The notes under the pieces are model-generated. The model was not told where the DNA came from. It was given only the letters and a program-made list of their open reading frames with translations, and did not search any database. From Desulfovirgula sp. (GTDB lineage: Bacteria; Bacillota; Desulfotomaculia; Desulfotomaculales; Desulfocucumaceae), in assembly GCA_020725625.1 (NCBI GenBank), contig DYET01000132.1, forward strand, positions 1-53,799: a stretch of DNA of 53,799 nt. The letters are read 5' to 3'. Positions 1 through 6,883 of the stretch are shown piece by piece (position 1 is the stretch's first letter; each line of letters opens with the position of its first letter). A program made the translations under genes and the position numbers.

Positions 1-1
1 C

Positions 2-859
2 CTTACCCCGGTGGACAGGGGTGAAAACGCCAGGCGGGACATGGTCCTCACCCTGCAGGAAATGGGCTTCGACGTTTCTACTTCCTTTCACGAGATCGGA
101 CCGGGCCAGCACGAGATTTACCTGCGGGACGACTCGGTTCTGGCCATGGCCGACAATATTGCCACCTTCAAGTTCGTGGTCAGGACCATCGCCCAGCGGC
201 ACGGCCTGCATGCCTCTTTCATGCCCCGGCCCCTGCACGGCCACAACGGGTCCGGCCTGAGTCTTCACCTTTCACTGTTCAGGGACGGGCGGAACATTTT
301 TCACAGCTCCGGGGAGATTTACGGCCTGAGCGGGCATGCCCGCCAATACATCGCCGGAATTCTAGAACACGCCGGAGCCATCACGGCGGTGGCAAACCCC
401 ATCGTCAACAGCTACAAGCGGCTGATTGCCAGGGACCTGGCTCCCGCCCTGGCGGCCTGGTCCCGCCAGAACAGGAGCACCATGATCAGGGTGCCTGAAG
501 AAAGGGGTGAGGGAACCAGGATAGTGCTGAGGAGCCCGGACCCGTCCTGCAACCCGTACCTTGCCCTGGCAGCCTGCCTGGCCGCCGGCCTCGACGGGTT
601 GGAGAGAAAGGTTTTTATACCCGATCCCCTGGACGAGGTATGCCTGGAAAACGGGGCCATGAGGGAACTGGCCAGGAGGATGGGGCTGCCCCGAAACCTG
701 GAAGGGGCCCTGCTGGCTCTTGCCGGGGACGAGGTGGTCCGGGACGCCCTTGGTGAGAGGATTTTTAACCGCTTCATCCAGTTTAAGGAGGATGAGTGGG
801 AGAGGTACCAGTCGACGGTCCACAAGTGGGAGGTCGAGGAATATCTTACCATTTACTAG
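2..859 (+). CDS. glutamine synthetase-like protein with altered active site (5'-partial)
   Basis: The gene enters from the left edge, so only the last 285 or so residues are visible; about 160 N-terminal residues are missing compared with the 443-residue paralogues at 3631 and 5353. The fold is clearly type I glutamine synthetase: LTPVD near the edge, [39 protein letters not shown]. Key catalytic positions differ from the paralogues. The n2-metal histidine of GSGMH is Ser (GSGLS). The n2 glutamate of the ELR-x-PDP motif is Val (VLRSPDP). The flap motif GYEAP reads RDLAP, so the flap Glu is Leu. The n1 glutamates in FHEIGPGQHE and the substrate arginines (KRL, NRSTMIR) remain. Normal glutamine formation is therefore doubtful; a regulatory role or another gamma-glutamyl ligase activity is possible. 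It stands just upstream of an FMN-type glutamate synthase-domain gene. Confidence 0.85.
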   Translation, partial: LTPVDRGENARRDMVLTLQEMGFDVSTSFHEIGPGQHEIYLRDDSVLAMADNIATFKFVVRTIAQRHGLHASFMPRPLHGHNGSGLSLHLSLFRDGRNIFHSSGEIYGLSGHARQYIAGILEHAGAITAVANPIVNSYKRLIARDLAPALAAWSRQNRSTMIRVPEERGEGTRIVLRSPDPSCNPYLALAACLAAGLDGLERKVFIPDPLDEVCLENGAMRELARRMGLPRNLEGALLALAGDEVVRDALGERIFNRFIQFKEDEWERYQSTVHKWEVEEYLTIY

Positions 860-1018
860 TTATTTGGAGAGGTTGGGGAGGGGGGAGGCAAAACAGTATT
901 CACAGATAAAAGTTAGTTAATTTAGAAACTTGCGAACAACACTAAGGACGGGGGCCCGAAGAAAACAGAAGGGGCCCCGGAGGTAAGAATTTTTGTGTAT
1001 TTTAGGAGGATGGAAGTT

Positions 1019-2599
1019 ATGAGTTTTAGCAAAGGCATCAACGCCACCGCCGCTACCTTGACCCGCACCCGCACCGGTGACAGCAAGTGTCCCTACAGCG
1101 GGATGTGTGTAACCTGTCTGGACGGATGTCCGGGGCTTTGTGAAGTAGGCAAGTCCGCCGTTCGCGGCAAGGAGATTCTCTATCCCCAGCCCTTCGGCAA
1201 AATCACTGCCGCCTCGGAGAAGGATTATCCCGTGGACTACTCCCATTTCAATATCATGGGCACGGCTGTGGGGGCCGTGGGGATTGAACCCGATCCCGAC
1301 AAGGCCATCTTTCCCGCGGTCGACATCTCCAGCACCGTGGGTGCCGGCGGCGAAATCAGGCTGGACTTTCCCGCCGTGGTGGCGGCCATGGGATCCACCG
1401 ACGTGGCTGCCAACAACTGGGCGCACCTGGCCGCAGGGGTTGCCGTTTCAGGCTGCGGCATAGCGATTGGCGAGAATGTGTGCGCCATGGACCCCAACGT
1501 CGAGATCAAGAACGGCAGGGTGGTGCACTCCCCCAACCTTGTCCGCCGGGTCAGGGATTTCCAGGACTGGTACAACGGCAAGGGATTCATCGCGGTGCAG
1601 GCCAACGTGGAGGACACCTCCCTGGGGGTGCAGGAGTACGCCATTGAGAAGCTGGGCGTTGAGGCCGTTGAGCTCAAGTGGGGCCAGGGGGCCAAGGACA
1701 TCGGCGGCGAAGTTAAGCTGAACACCCTGGAGAGGGCCCTGCAGCTAAAATCCAGGGGCTATATCGTCCTGCCCAACCCCGAGGATCCCAAGGTCCAGGA
1801 GGCATACAAGGCCGGGGCCTTCAGCGAGTTCGAGCGCCATTCCAGGATCGGCATGGTGGAATACGATCCCTTCATGAAGAGGGTGGAGGAACTGCGCAGC
1901 CGCGGCGCCAAGTACGTGTTCCTGAAGACCGGCGCCTACCGTCCGGCCGACCTGGCCAGGGCGGTGAGGTACGCCTCGGACGCCAGGCTGGACCTGCTAA
2001 CCGTGGACGGGGCCGGCGGGGGCACCGGCATGAGCCCCTGGAGGATGATGAACGAGTGGGGAATCCCCACCGTGTACATCCAGGCCCTCCTGGTCAAGTA
2101 CCTGGACCGCCTGGCCGCCAGGGGGGCCTATGTGCCTCCCGTGGCCATAGCCGGCGGACTGGCCCTGGAGGACCACATGTTCAAGGGATTTGCCCTGGGC
2201 GCCCCCTATATCAAGTGCATCGGCATGGCCCGTTCGGCTCTGGCTGCCGCCATGGTCGGCAAGACCGTGGGCGAGGCCGTCAGGGCCGGAAAGGTTCCCA
2301 ACGAGTACAAGAAATACGGCGAAACCCTGGAACAGGTATTCGTGGGGGCCAGCGAACTGAGGGAGAAACTGGGCCGGGAAGCCTTCGACAGGCTGCCGGT
2401 GGGGGCTATAGGCGTGTACACCTATTTCGAGCGCCTGGCCCAGGGGCTGCGGCAGTTCATGTGCGGAGCCCGCAAGTTTGCCCTGCAGTACATCACCAGG
2501 GACGACGTCGTGGCCCTGACCAGGGAGGCCGCCGAGGTAACCGGCATAAAATATGTGATGGAGGCCGATGCCGACGAGGTTGAACAAATTTTGAGCTAG
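1019..2599 (+). CDS. FMN-binding glutamate synthase-domain protein (stand-alone GltS domain)
   Basis: This 526-residue protein matches the central FMN/synthase domain of glutamate synthase without the N-terminal glutaminase domain or the C-terminal GXGXG domain. Visible landmarks are the TVDGAGGGTG phosphate-binding region, AIAGGLALEDHM and IKCIGMARSALAAAM. The N-terminus has a cysteine cluster (Cys 24, 30, 33, 37, 41) that could bind an iron-sulfur cluster. The canonical 3Fe-4S motif of GltB is absent. ATG 1019 is chosen because AGGAGG ends 9 bases before it; ATG 1010 is too close to that site. The family probably makes glutamate from 2-oxoglutarate with ammonia delivered by a partner. Here the nearest partner is the altered glutamine synthetase upstream. 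An inverted repeat (951-957 with 972-978) lies in the 159-base spacer; no ANTAR-type hairpin pair was found there. Confidence 0.85.
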   Translation: MSFSKGINATAATLTRTRTGDSKCPYSGMCVTCLDGCPGLCEVGKSAVRGKEILYPQPFGKITAASEKDYPVDYSHFNIMGTAVGAVGIEPDPDKAIFPAVDISSTVGAGGEIRLDFPAVVAAMGSTDVAANNWAHLAAGVAVSGCGIAIGENVCAMDPNVEIKNGRVVHSPNLVRRVRDFQDWYNGKGFIAVQANVEDTSLGVQEYAIEKLGVEAVELKWGQGAKDIGGEVKLNTLERALQLKSRGYIVLPNPEDPKVQEAYKAGAFSEFERHSRIGMVEYDPFMKRVEELRSRGAKYVFLKTGAYRPADLARAVRYASDARLDLLTVDGAGGGTGMSPWRMMNEWGIPTVYIQALLVKYLDRLAARGAYVPPVAIAGGLALEDHMFKGFALGAPYIKCIGMARSALAAAMVGKTVGEAVRAGKVPNEYKKYGETLEQVFVGASELREKLGREAFDRLPVGAIGVYTYFERLAQGLRQFMCGARKFALQYITRDDVVALTREAAEVTGIKYVMEADADEVEQILS

Positions 2600-2614
2600 G
2601 TCCCATTTAGGGTA

Positions 2615-2643
2615 TTGTCATGAACAATTAATGAGGTTATAAT
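2615..2643 (+). promoter_or_regulatory. sigma-A promoter of the ANTAR regulator gene
   Basis: TTGTCA (2615-2620) and a perfect TATAAT (2638-2643) are separated by exactly 17 bases. Transcription would begin near 2650 and run through a structured leader of about 125 bases before the ATG at 2777. Confidence 0.75.
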
Positions 2644-2666
2644 GATCTCATTAAATGTGGATAAGA

Positions 2667-2747
2667 TAGATACAAGGGTGTATCTAATTTATAAAGGCAA
2701 AGATGCCCTCTCAGGTTAATTCGCCTTAAACCTGTGAAGGGCATCTT
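2667..2747 (+). promoter_or_regulatory. ANTAR-type dual hexaloop leader with terminator-like hairpin
   Basis: Hairpin P1 has a perfect 7-bp stem TAGATAC/GTATCTA around the hexaloop AAGGGT (2667-2686). Nine bases later P2 has GGC/GCC around AAAGAT (2696-2707). Both loops have A at position 1 and G at position 4, the known ANTAR-binding signature. P2 overlaps the 5' arm of a longer hairpin: AAGATGCCCT (2700-2709) pairs with AGGGCATCTT (2738-2747), with an inner CAGGTT/AACCTG stem. P2 and the long stem are mutually exclusive, as in antitermination. The T-tract after the stem is weak (CTCTTAT), so terminator strength is uncertain. Autoregulation of the downstream ANTAR gene is the likely purpose. 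Confidence 0.72.
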
Positions 2748-2776
2748 CTCTTATCACAATTGCGGAGGAAGACTCC

Positions 2777-3376
2777 ATGGCTGATCAGAGGATCGTGCTG
2801 GTGGACAGTGACCCCAATTGGAGAAAAAACCTGAAGTCGATGCTTACCAAGCTTGGCTACTGGGTGGTGGGGGAAACCGCTGACGGCCTGAACGCCTTGA
2901 AAATGGTGAGATCACGGCAGCCTGATCTGGTTATCTTAGACGCCGACATTTCGGGCATGGACGGCTTCGAGGTGGCCAGGATTATCCATGAAGACAAACT
3001 TGCCCCGGTTATTGTGCTGACTTCGGCCTACTCCCAGGCCTTGATTGAAAAGGCCAGAGAGGCCCGGGTTTCGGCCCTGCTGACCAAGCCGGTGGACGAA
3101 ATGAGCATTTTGCCGGCCGTCGAGCTGGCCCTGGCCAACTACGGCGAGATTGTCAGGCTGGAAGGCAAGGTCAAGGAGCTTAAGGAGCTCCTGGAAACCA
3201 GAAAGCTTTTGGAGAGGGCCAAGGGAATACTCATGGAGACCATGGGCCTTACCGAGGCCGAGGCATTCCGGAGAATGCAGAAGCAGAGCATGAATAAAAG
3301 GATATCCATGCGCCAGGTGGCCGAGGCGGTAATCCTGGCCCAGAACCTGAAGATTGAAGGAGACAGGAGACAGTAG
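2777..3376 (+). CDS. response regulator with ANTAR RNA-binding antiterminator domain
   Basis: This 199-residue protein has a receiver domain at about 1-120 (IVLVDSD acidic pocket, VILDADISGMDG phospho-acceptor Asp, LLTKPVDE Lys), a short helical coiled coil at about 125-140, and a C-terminal ANTAR domain at about 138-193 (LLERAKGILMETMGLTEAEAF, then SMRQVAEAVI). ANTAR proteins bind paired hexaloop hairpins in nascent RNA and prevent terminator formation. GGAGGA at 2764-2769 fixes the ATG. No sensor kinase is adjacent. Matching hairpin pairs occur before this gene, both glnA genes and gltB, so it is very likely the nitrogen-assimilation antiterminator of this locus. The 3' end of the gene, including the stop codon, runs into a 14-bp tandem repeat. 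Confidence 0.93.
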   Translation: MADQRIVLVDSDPNWRKNLKSMLTKLGYWVVGETADGLNALKMVRSRQPDLVILDADISGMDGFEVARIIHEDKLAPVIVLTSAYSQALIEKAREARVSALLTKPVDEMSILPAVELALANYGEIVRLEGKVKELKELLETRKLLERAKGILMETMGLTEAEAFRRMQKQSMNKRISMRQVAEAVILAQNLKIEGDRRQ

Positions 3377-3426
3377 ACAGGAGACAGTAGACAGGTGACA
3401 GTAGACAGGTGACGGAAGACAGGAAG
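3362..3426 (+). repeat. 14-bp tandem repeat, about 4.6 copies
   Basis: The unit GACAGGAGACAGTA is repeated at 3362, 3376, 3390 (A to T), 3404 (diverged) and partly at 3418. The first copy contains the last residues and the stop codon of the ANTAR gene. A related sequence in the opposite orientation (CTCCTGACTCCTGTCTCC) occurs upstream of hemW near 29463, which suggests a dispersed simple-repeat family. Confidence 0.85.
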
Positions 3427-3513
3427 CGTTCTATTGTTTTGCAGGTCTTAAAATTTGATCATCCAAATCTAGAGTATTTTTAGGAGCATTCAGCGATAAA
3501 AGGTAATATCGGG

Positions 3514-3602
3514 CGGTATGGTGCGGTACTGTCACAACGGGCAAAGGTGCCCTCTGCAGGGAGTAAGCATTTTTTTTACTCCCTGCAGAGGGCACTTTTT
3601 TT
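3514..3602 (+). promoter_or_regulatory. ANTAR-type leader and strong intrinsic terminator upstream of glnA
   Basis: P2 is GGGC/GCCC around the hexaloop AAAGGT (3539-3552), with A1 and G4. Seven bases upstream a P1-like hairpin CGGTAT/GTACTG encloses GGTGCG (3514-3531), which has G4 but G instead of A at position 1. P2 overlaps the 5' arm of a 20-bp perfect stem, 3547-3566 with 3576-3595, followed by seven T residues (3596-3602). That is an unmistakable intrinsic terminator lying 28 bases before the glnA start, so it must act as a conditional attenuator. Confidence 0.8.
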
Positions 3603-3630
3603 AAAAAATCATGGAAGGTGGTTGGTTTTA

Positions 3631-4962
3631 GTGGATACGGCAAAGAAAAATGAAATTCTGGCCAAGGCCAGGGAAGCCCAGGTTAAATTCATTCGTCTCC
3701 AGTTTACCGATATCCTGGGTGTGTTGAAGAACGTTGCCATCACAGTGGAACAGCTGGAAAAGGCTCTGGAAGGGGAGTTGATGTTTGACGGGTCCTCCAT
3801 CGAGGGCTTTGTCCGGATCGAGGAGTCCGACATGTACCTGCGCCCCGACCCCGACACCTTTGTGGTATTTCCCTGGAGGCCGAGGGAGGGGGCGGTGGCC
3901 AGGCTGATGTGCGACGTTTACAATCCCGACGGGACGCCCTTTGAAGGCTGCCCCCGCAATGCCCTGAAAAGGGTTCTGGCCGAGGCCGCAGCCATGGGTT
4001 ACTCCATGAATGTGGGGCCCGAGGCCGAATTTTTCCTGTTCCAGGTGGATGACAGCGGCCGGCCCACTTTGAGGACTCACGACAATGCCGGTTATTTCGA
4101 CCTCACCCCGGTGGACATGGGGGAGAACGCCCGCCGCTCCATGGTCCTGACCCTGGAAGAAATGGGCTTTGAAATCGAGGCCTCCCACCACGAGGTGGCT
4201 CCCGGCCAGCACGAGATTGACTTCAAGTTCTCCGACGCCCTGGACGTTGCGGACAAGCTAATGACCTTCAAGTTCGTGTTGCGTACCATCGCCCAGCGGC
4301 ACGGCCTGCACGCCACCTTCATGCCCAAGCCGATTTTCGGCATCAACGGAAGCGGTATGCACTGCCACCAGTCCCTGTTCGAGGGCAGCAGGAACGCCTT
4401 TTACGACCCCAAGAGCCCGGACGGGCTGAGCGACGCAGCCAAGTATTATATCGGCGGCCTGATGAAACACGCCAGGGCCTTTGCGGCGGTTACCAACCCC
4501 ACTGTAAACTCATACAAGCGCCTGGTTCCGGGCTACGAGGCCCCGGTCTACATCGCCTGGTCAAACCGCAACCGGAGTCCCTTAATCCGCATCCCGGCCA
4601 AGAGGGGATCGTCCACCAGGCTGGAACTGAGGAACCCCGACCCCTCCTGCAACCCGTACCTGGCCTTTGCCGTCATGCTCAGGGCCGGCCTGGACGGCAT
4701 AAAGAACAAGATTGCGCCGCCGCCGCCCTGCGACCGGAATATCTACCACATGACCCTGGCGGAGCGGAGCGAACTGGGCATCGAAAGCCTGCCGGCCAGC
4801 CTGATGGAGGCCCTGCAGGAGCTTTCGGCCGATGAGGTGGTTAAATCCGCCTTGGGCCCGCACATTTTTGAAAAATTTGTGGAGGCCAAGACCAGGGAAT
4901 GGGATTCCTACCGGGTACAGGTGCATCCCTGGGAAGTGGAAGAGTATCTGGCCAAATTCTAG
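3631..4962 (+). CDS. glnA: type I glutamine synthetase
   Basis: ATP-dependent condensation of glutamate and ammonia to glutamine in the cytoplasm. The GTG at 3631 gives 443 residues, the usual GSI-alpha length, and follows GGAAGGTGG by about 10 bases; upstream codons would run back through the terminator. All key residues are present: [15 protein letters not shown] (metal ligands), [15 protein letters not shown] flap Glu, [18 protein letters not shown]. The N-terminal [16 protein letters not shown] segment carries the Arg that in Bacillus GS mediates feedback inhibition; no adenylylation Tyr loop is evident, as expected for GSI-alpha. It is preceded by a terminator that must be read through, which points to ANTAR antitermination rather than, or in addition to, GlnR control. 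It is closely similar to the gene at 5353. Confidence 0.96.
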   Translation: MDTAKKNEILAKAREAQVKFIRLQFTDILGVLKNVAITVEQLEKALEGELMFDGSSIEGFVRIEESDMYLRPDPDTFVVFPWRPREGAVARLMCDVYNPDGTPFEGCPRNALKRVLAEAAAMGYSMNVGPEAEFFLFQVDDSGRPTLRTHDNAGYFDLTPVDMGENARRSMVLTLEEMGFEIEASHHEVAPGQHEIDFKFSDALDVADKLMTFKFVLRTIAQRHGLHATFMPKPIFGINGSGMHCHQSLFEGSRNAFYDPKSPDGLSDAAKYYIGGLMKHARAFAAVTNPTVNSYKRLVPGYEAPVYIAWSNRNRSPLIRIPAKRGSSTRLELRNPDPSCNPYLAFAVMLRAGLDGIKNKIAPPPPCDRNIYHMTLAERSELGIESLPASLMEALQELSADEVVKSALGPHIFEKFVEAKTREWDSYRVQVHPWEVEEYLAKF

Positions 4963-5037
4963 CCGTCAGTGGTCCGTTGCCGGGACACAGGTTGAAAGCA
5001 ATCGGCCGAAATAGTAAAATTTCTATGGCTTGTCAAC

Positions 5038-5103
5038 CAGTCGGTCGGTTTTAGGTCGTATGCCGTCGAAGTAAACACTCTGACGGCTGACGACCGACGA
5101 CTG
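5038..5103. repeat. imperfect long inverted repeat
   Basis: CAGTCGGTCG and GCCGTC on the left are mirrored by GACGGC and CGACCGACGACTG on the right, giving an interrupted cruciform-like structure between the two glnA genes. No protein-coding content is evident in 4963-5126. Confidence 0.5.
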
Positions 5104-5126
5104 CAGCTGTAATACCATCCTCCTTT

Positions 5127-5151
5127 CCCGGCCTTGGCCGGGGATTTTTTT
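5127..5151 (+). terminator. intrinsic terminator after first glnA
   Basis: CCCGG/CCGGG stem with loop CCTTGG, extendable to CCCGGCC/GGCCGGG, followed by A and seven T residues. It separates the two glnA units. Confidence 0.6.
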
Positions 5152-5228
5152 GTCAATGAATTAAATAAAAACACTTTCTTTTTTCACAAGTTATGCTATA
5201 CTTATGCATAGTAAGTCAAAAAAATACT

Positions 5229-5310
5229 GTGGTACAGCGTGGTACCGCGACCTGAAAGGCGATGAGGCCAAGGCATGGTATGTGTTCTAAGTGCCTTTGT
5301 GGCCTTTTTT
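5229..5310 (+). promoter_or_regulatory. ANTAR-type leader and terminator upstream of second glnA
   Basis: P1 is a 7-bp stem GTGGTAC/GTACCGC (one wobble) around the hexaloop AGCGTG (5229-5248), with A1 and G4. P2 is a short GGC/GCC stem around GATGAG (5258-5269), with G4 but G at position 1, so it is the weaker half. P2 overlaps the 5' arm of a terminator: GGCCA-AGGCA (5266-5275) pairs with TGCCT-ttg-TGGCC (5292-5304), followed by six T residues. The terminator sits 42 bases before the GTG of glnA. Confidence 0.65.
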
Positions 5311-5352
5311 CATGCTGGCCATGAGTAAAAAAACGAAGAGGTGTAGACACCG

Positions 5353-6684
5353 GTGGAACGACTGACCAACGATGATGTGCGCAGTTTGGCCAAGGAGATG
5401 GGGGTAAAGTTTGTCCGCCTGCAATTCACCGACATATTCGGTGTGCTCAAGAACGTGGCCATCACGGTTGAGCAGCTGGATAAAGCCCTTGAAGGCGAGC
5501 TCATGTTCGACGGGTCCTCCATCGAGGGTTTTGTCCGGATTGAAGAATCGGACATGTATTTGAGGCCGGATCCTTCCACTTTTGTGGTTTTTCCCTGGAA
5601 GCCCAGGGACGGCGCGGTAGCCCGGCTCATTTGCGATATTTATAATTCCGACGGCACGCCCTTTATCGGGGACCCCCGGTACGTGCTGAAAAAGGCGACG
5701 GCCGAGGCCAGGGAACTTGGCTTTACCATGAACGTGGGGCCGGAGGCGGAGTTCTTTCTTTTTCACGTGGACGGCGAAGGCAGGCCCACCACCATCACCC
5801 ACGACCGGGCTGGTTATTTCGACCTCACCCCGGTGGACTTGGGGGAAAACGCCCGCAGGGACATGGTCTTGACCCTTGAGCAGATGGGTTTTGAGATCGA
5901 GGCCTCGCATCATGAGGTGGCTCCGGGCCAGCATGAAATAGATTTTAAATACTCGGACGCCTTGGACATTGCCGATAAAGTAGTAACCTTCAAATTCGTG
6001 GTGCGCACCATCGCCCAGCGGCACGGCCTGCACGCCAGCTTTATGCCCAAGCCTATTTACGGCATCGCCGGTTCTGGAATGCACCTGAACCAGTCCCTGA
6101 TGCACAACGGAAGCAACGCTTTTTACAACCCCGACAGTCCCAGTCAGCTAAGCGAGGTGGCCCTGAATTATATAGGCGGGCTGATGGAACACATCGGGGC
6201 CATCACGGCGGTGACCAACCCCACGGTCAATTCGTTCAAGAGGCTGGTGTCGGGCTACGAGGCACCGGTATACGTGGCCTGGTCGAACCGGAACAGAAGT
6301 CCCCTGATCAGGGTTCCGGCAAAAAGGGGGATGTCCACCCGGATCGAGCTGCGCAGCCCGGATCCCTCCTGCAACCCTTACCTGGCCCTGGCGGTTTGCC
6401 TGAAGGCCGGGCTGGACGGGATAAAAAGAAAGATTCAGCCTCCGCCCCCGTGTGACCGGAATATATACGAGATGACTGCCGCCGAGCGCAGGGAACTGGG
6501 AATCAGCAGCCTTCCCAGCAGCCTGGAGGAAGCCCTGAACGAGCTGGCCAGAGATCCGGTAATCGCCGAAGCACTGGGGCCCCACGTCATGGAAAGGTAC
6601 ATGGAGGCCAAAAGGATCGAGTGGGACAGGTACCGTGTCCAGGTTCACCCGTGGGAGATTGAGGAGTACCTGACCAAGTATTAG
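5353..6684 (+). CDS. glnA: type I glutamine synthetase, second copy
   Basis: A 443-residue GSI-alpha enzyme, strongly similar to the copy at 3631 throughout ([59 protein letters not shown]). The metal ligand of GSGMH is kept, but the second His of the GMHCH motif is Asn (GSGMHLN), a difference from the first copy in the active-site neighbourhood. GTG 5353 is the start nearest to a GAAGAGGTG ribosome-binding stretch and equals the family length. It is separated from the first copy by a terminator and has its own attenuator-type leader, so the two are separately transcribed but probably co-regulated. It lies directly upstream of gltB, the partner in the GS/GOGAT cycle. Confidence 0.95.
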   Translation: MERLTNDDVRSLAKEMGVKFVRLQFTDIFGVLKNVAITVEQLDKALEGELMFDGSSIEGFVRIEESDMYLRPDPSTFVVFPWKPRDGAVARLICDIYNSDGTPFIGDPRYVLKKATAEARELGFTMNVGPEAEFFLFHVDGEGRPTTITHDRAGYFDLTPVDLGENARRDMVLTLEQMGFEIEASHHEVAPGQHEIDFKYSDALDIADKVVTFKFVVRTIAQRHGLHASFMPKPIYGIAGSGMHLNQSLMHNGSNAFYNPDSPSQLSEVALNYIGGLMEHIGAITAVTNPTVNSFKRLVSGYEAPVYVAWSNRNRSPLIRVPAKRGMSTRIELRSPDPSCNPYLALAVCLKAGLDGIKRKIQPPPPCDRNIYEMTAAERRELGISSLPSSLEEALNELARDPVIAEALGPHVMERYMEAKRIEWDRYRVQVHPWEIEEYLTKY

Positions 6685-6711
6685 AGGAGAAATACCCCAT
6701 AGCTGAATAGT

Positions 6712-6807
6712 CCGGCCCAACGAAGTGCCGGGGAAATACAAGGGCAATGAAGCTCACCGTAAAAGGCCTGGTAACAACCGCCAGCAATTTTACGGTGGGC
6801 TTTTTTT
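6712..6807 (+). promoter_or_regulatory. ANTAR-type dual hexaloop leader and terminator upstream of gltB
   Basis: P1 is CCGGC(C)C/G(T)GCCGG, one mismatch, around AACGAA (6712-6731). Ten bases later P2 is GGGC/GCTC around AATGAA (6742-6755). Both loops have A1 and G4. P2 overlaps the 5' arm of a 14-bp stem, 6751-6764 with 6788-6801, followed by a run of T to 6807. This is the cleanest dual-hexaloop leader in the window, and gltB begins 76 bases downstream. Confidence 0.78.
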
Positions 6808-6883
6808 ATCCCCAAAACCGCACCTTTTGAACGGTTGATCCGTTCCCGCTGCGGTCAGGAAAGCGGCACAGGAGGTTGTACGC

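Noticed and set aside
951-978. ANTAR-type leader before the FMN synthase gene
   Set aside because: There is a 7-bp GGGGCCC/GGGCCCC hairpin but no hexaloop pair and no T-tract.
3362-3426. Possible CRISPR array
   Set aside because: The repeats are 14 bp and contiguous with no spacers, and there are no cas genes.
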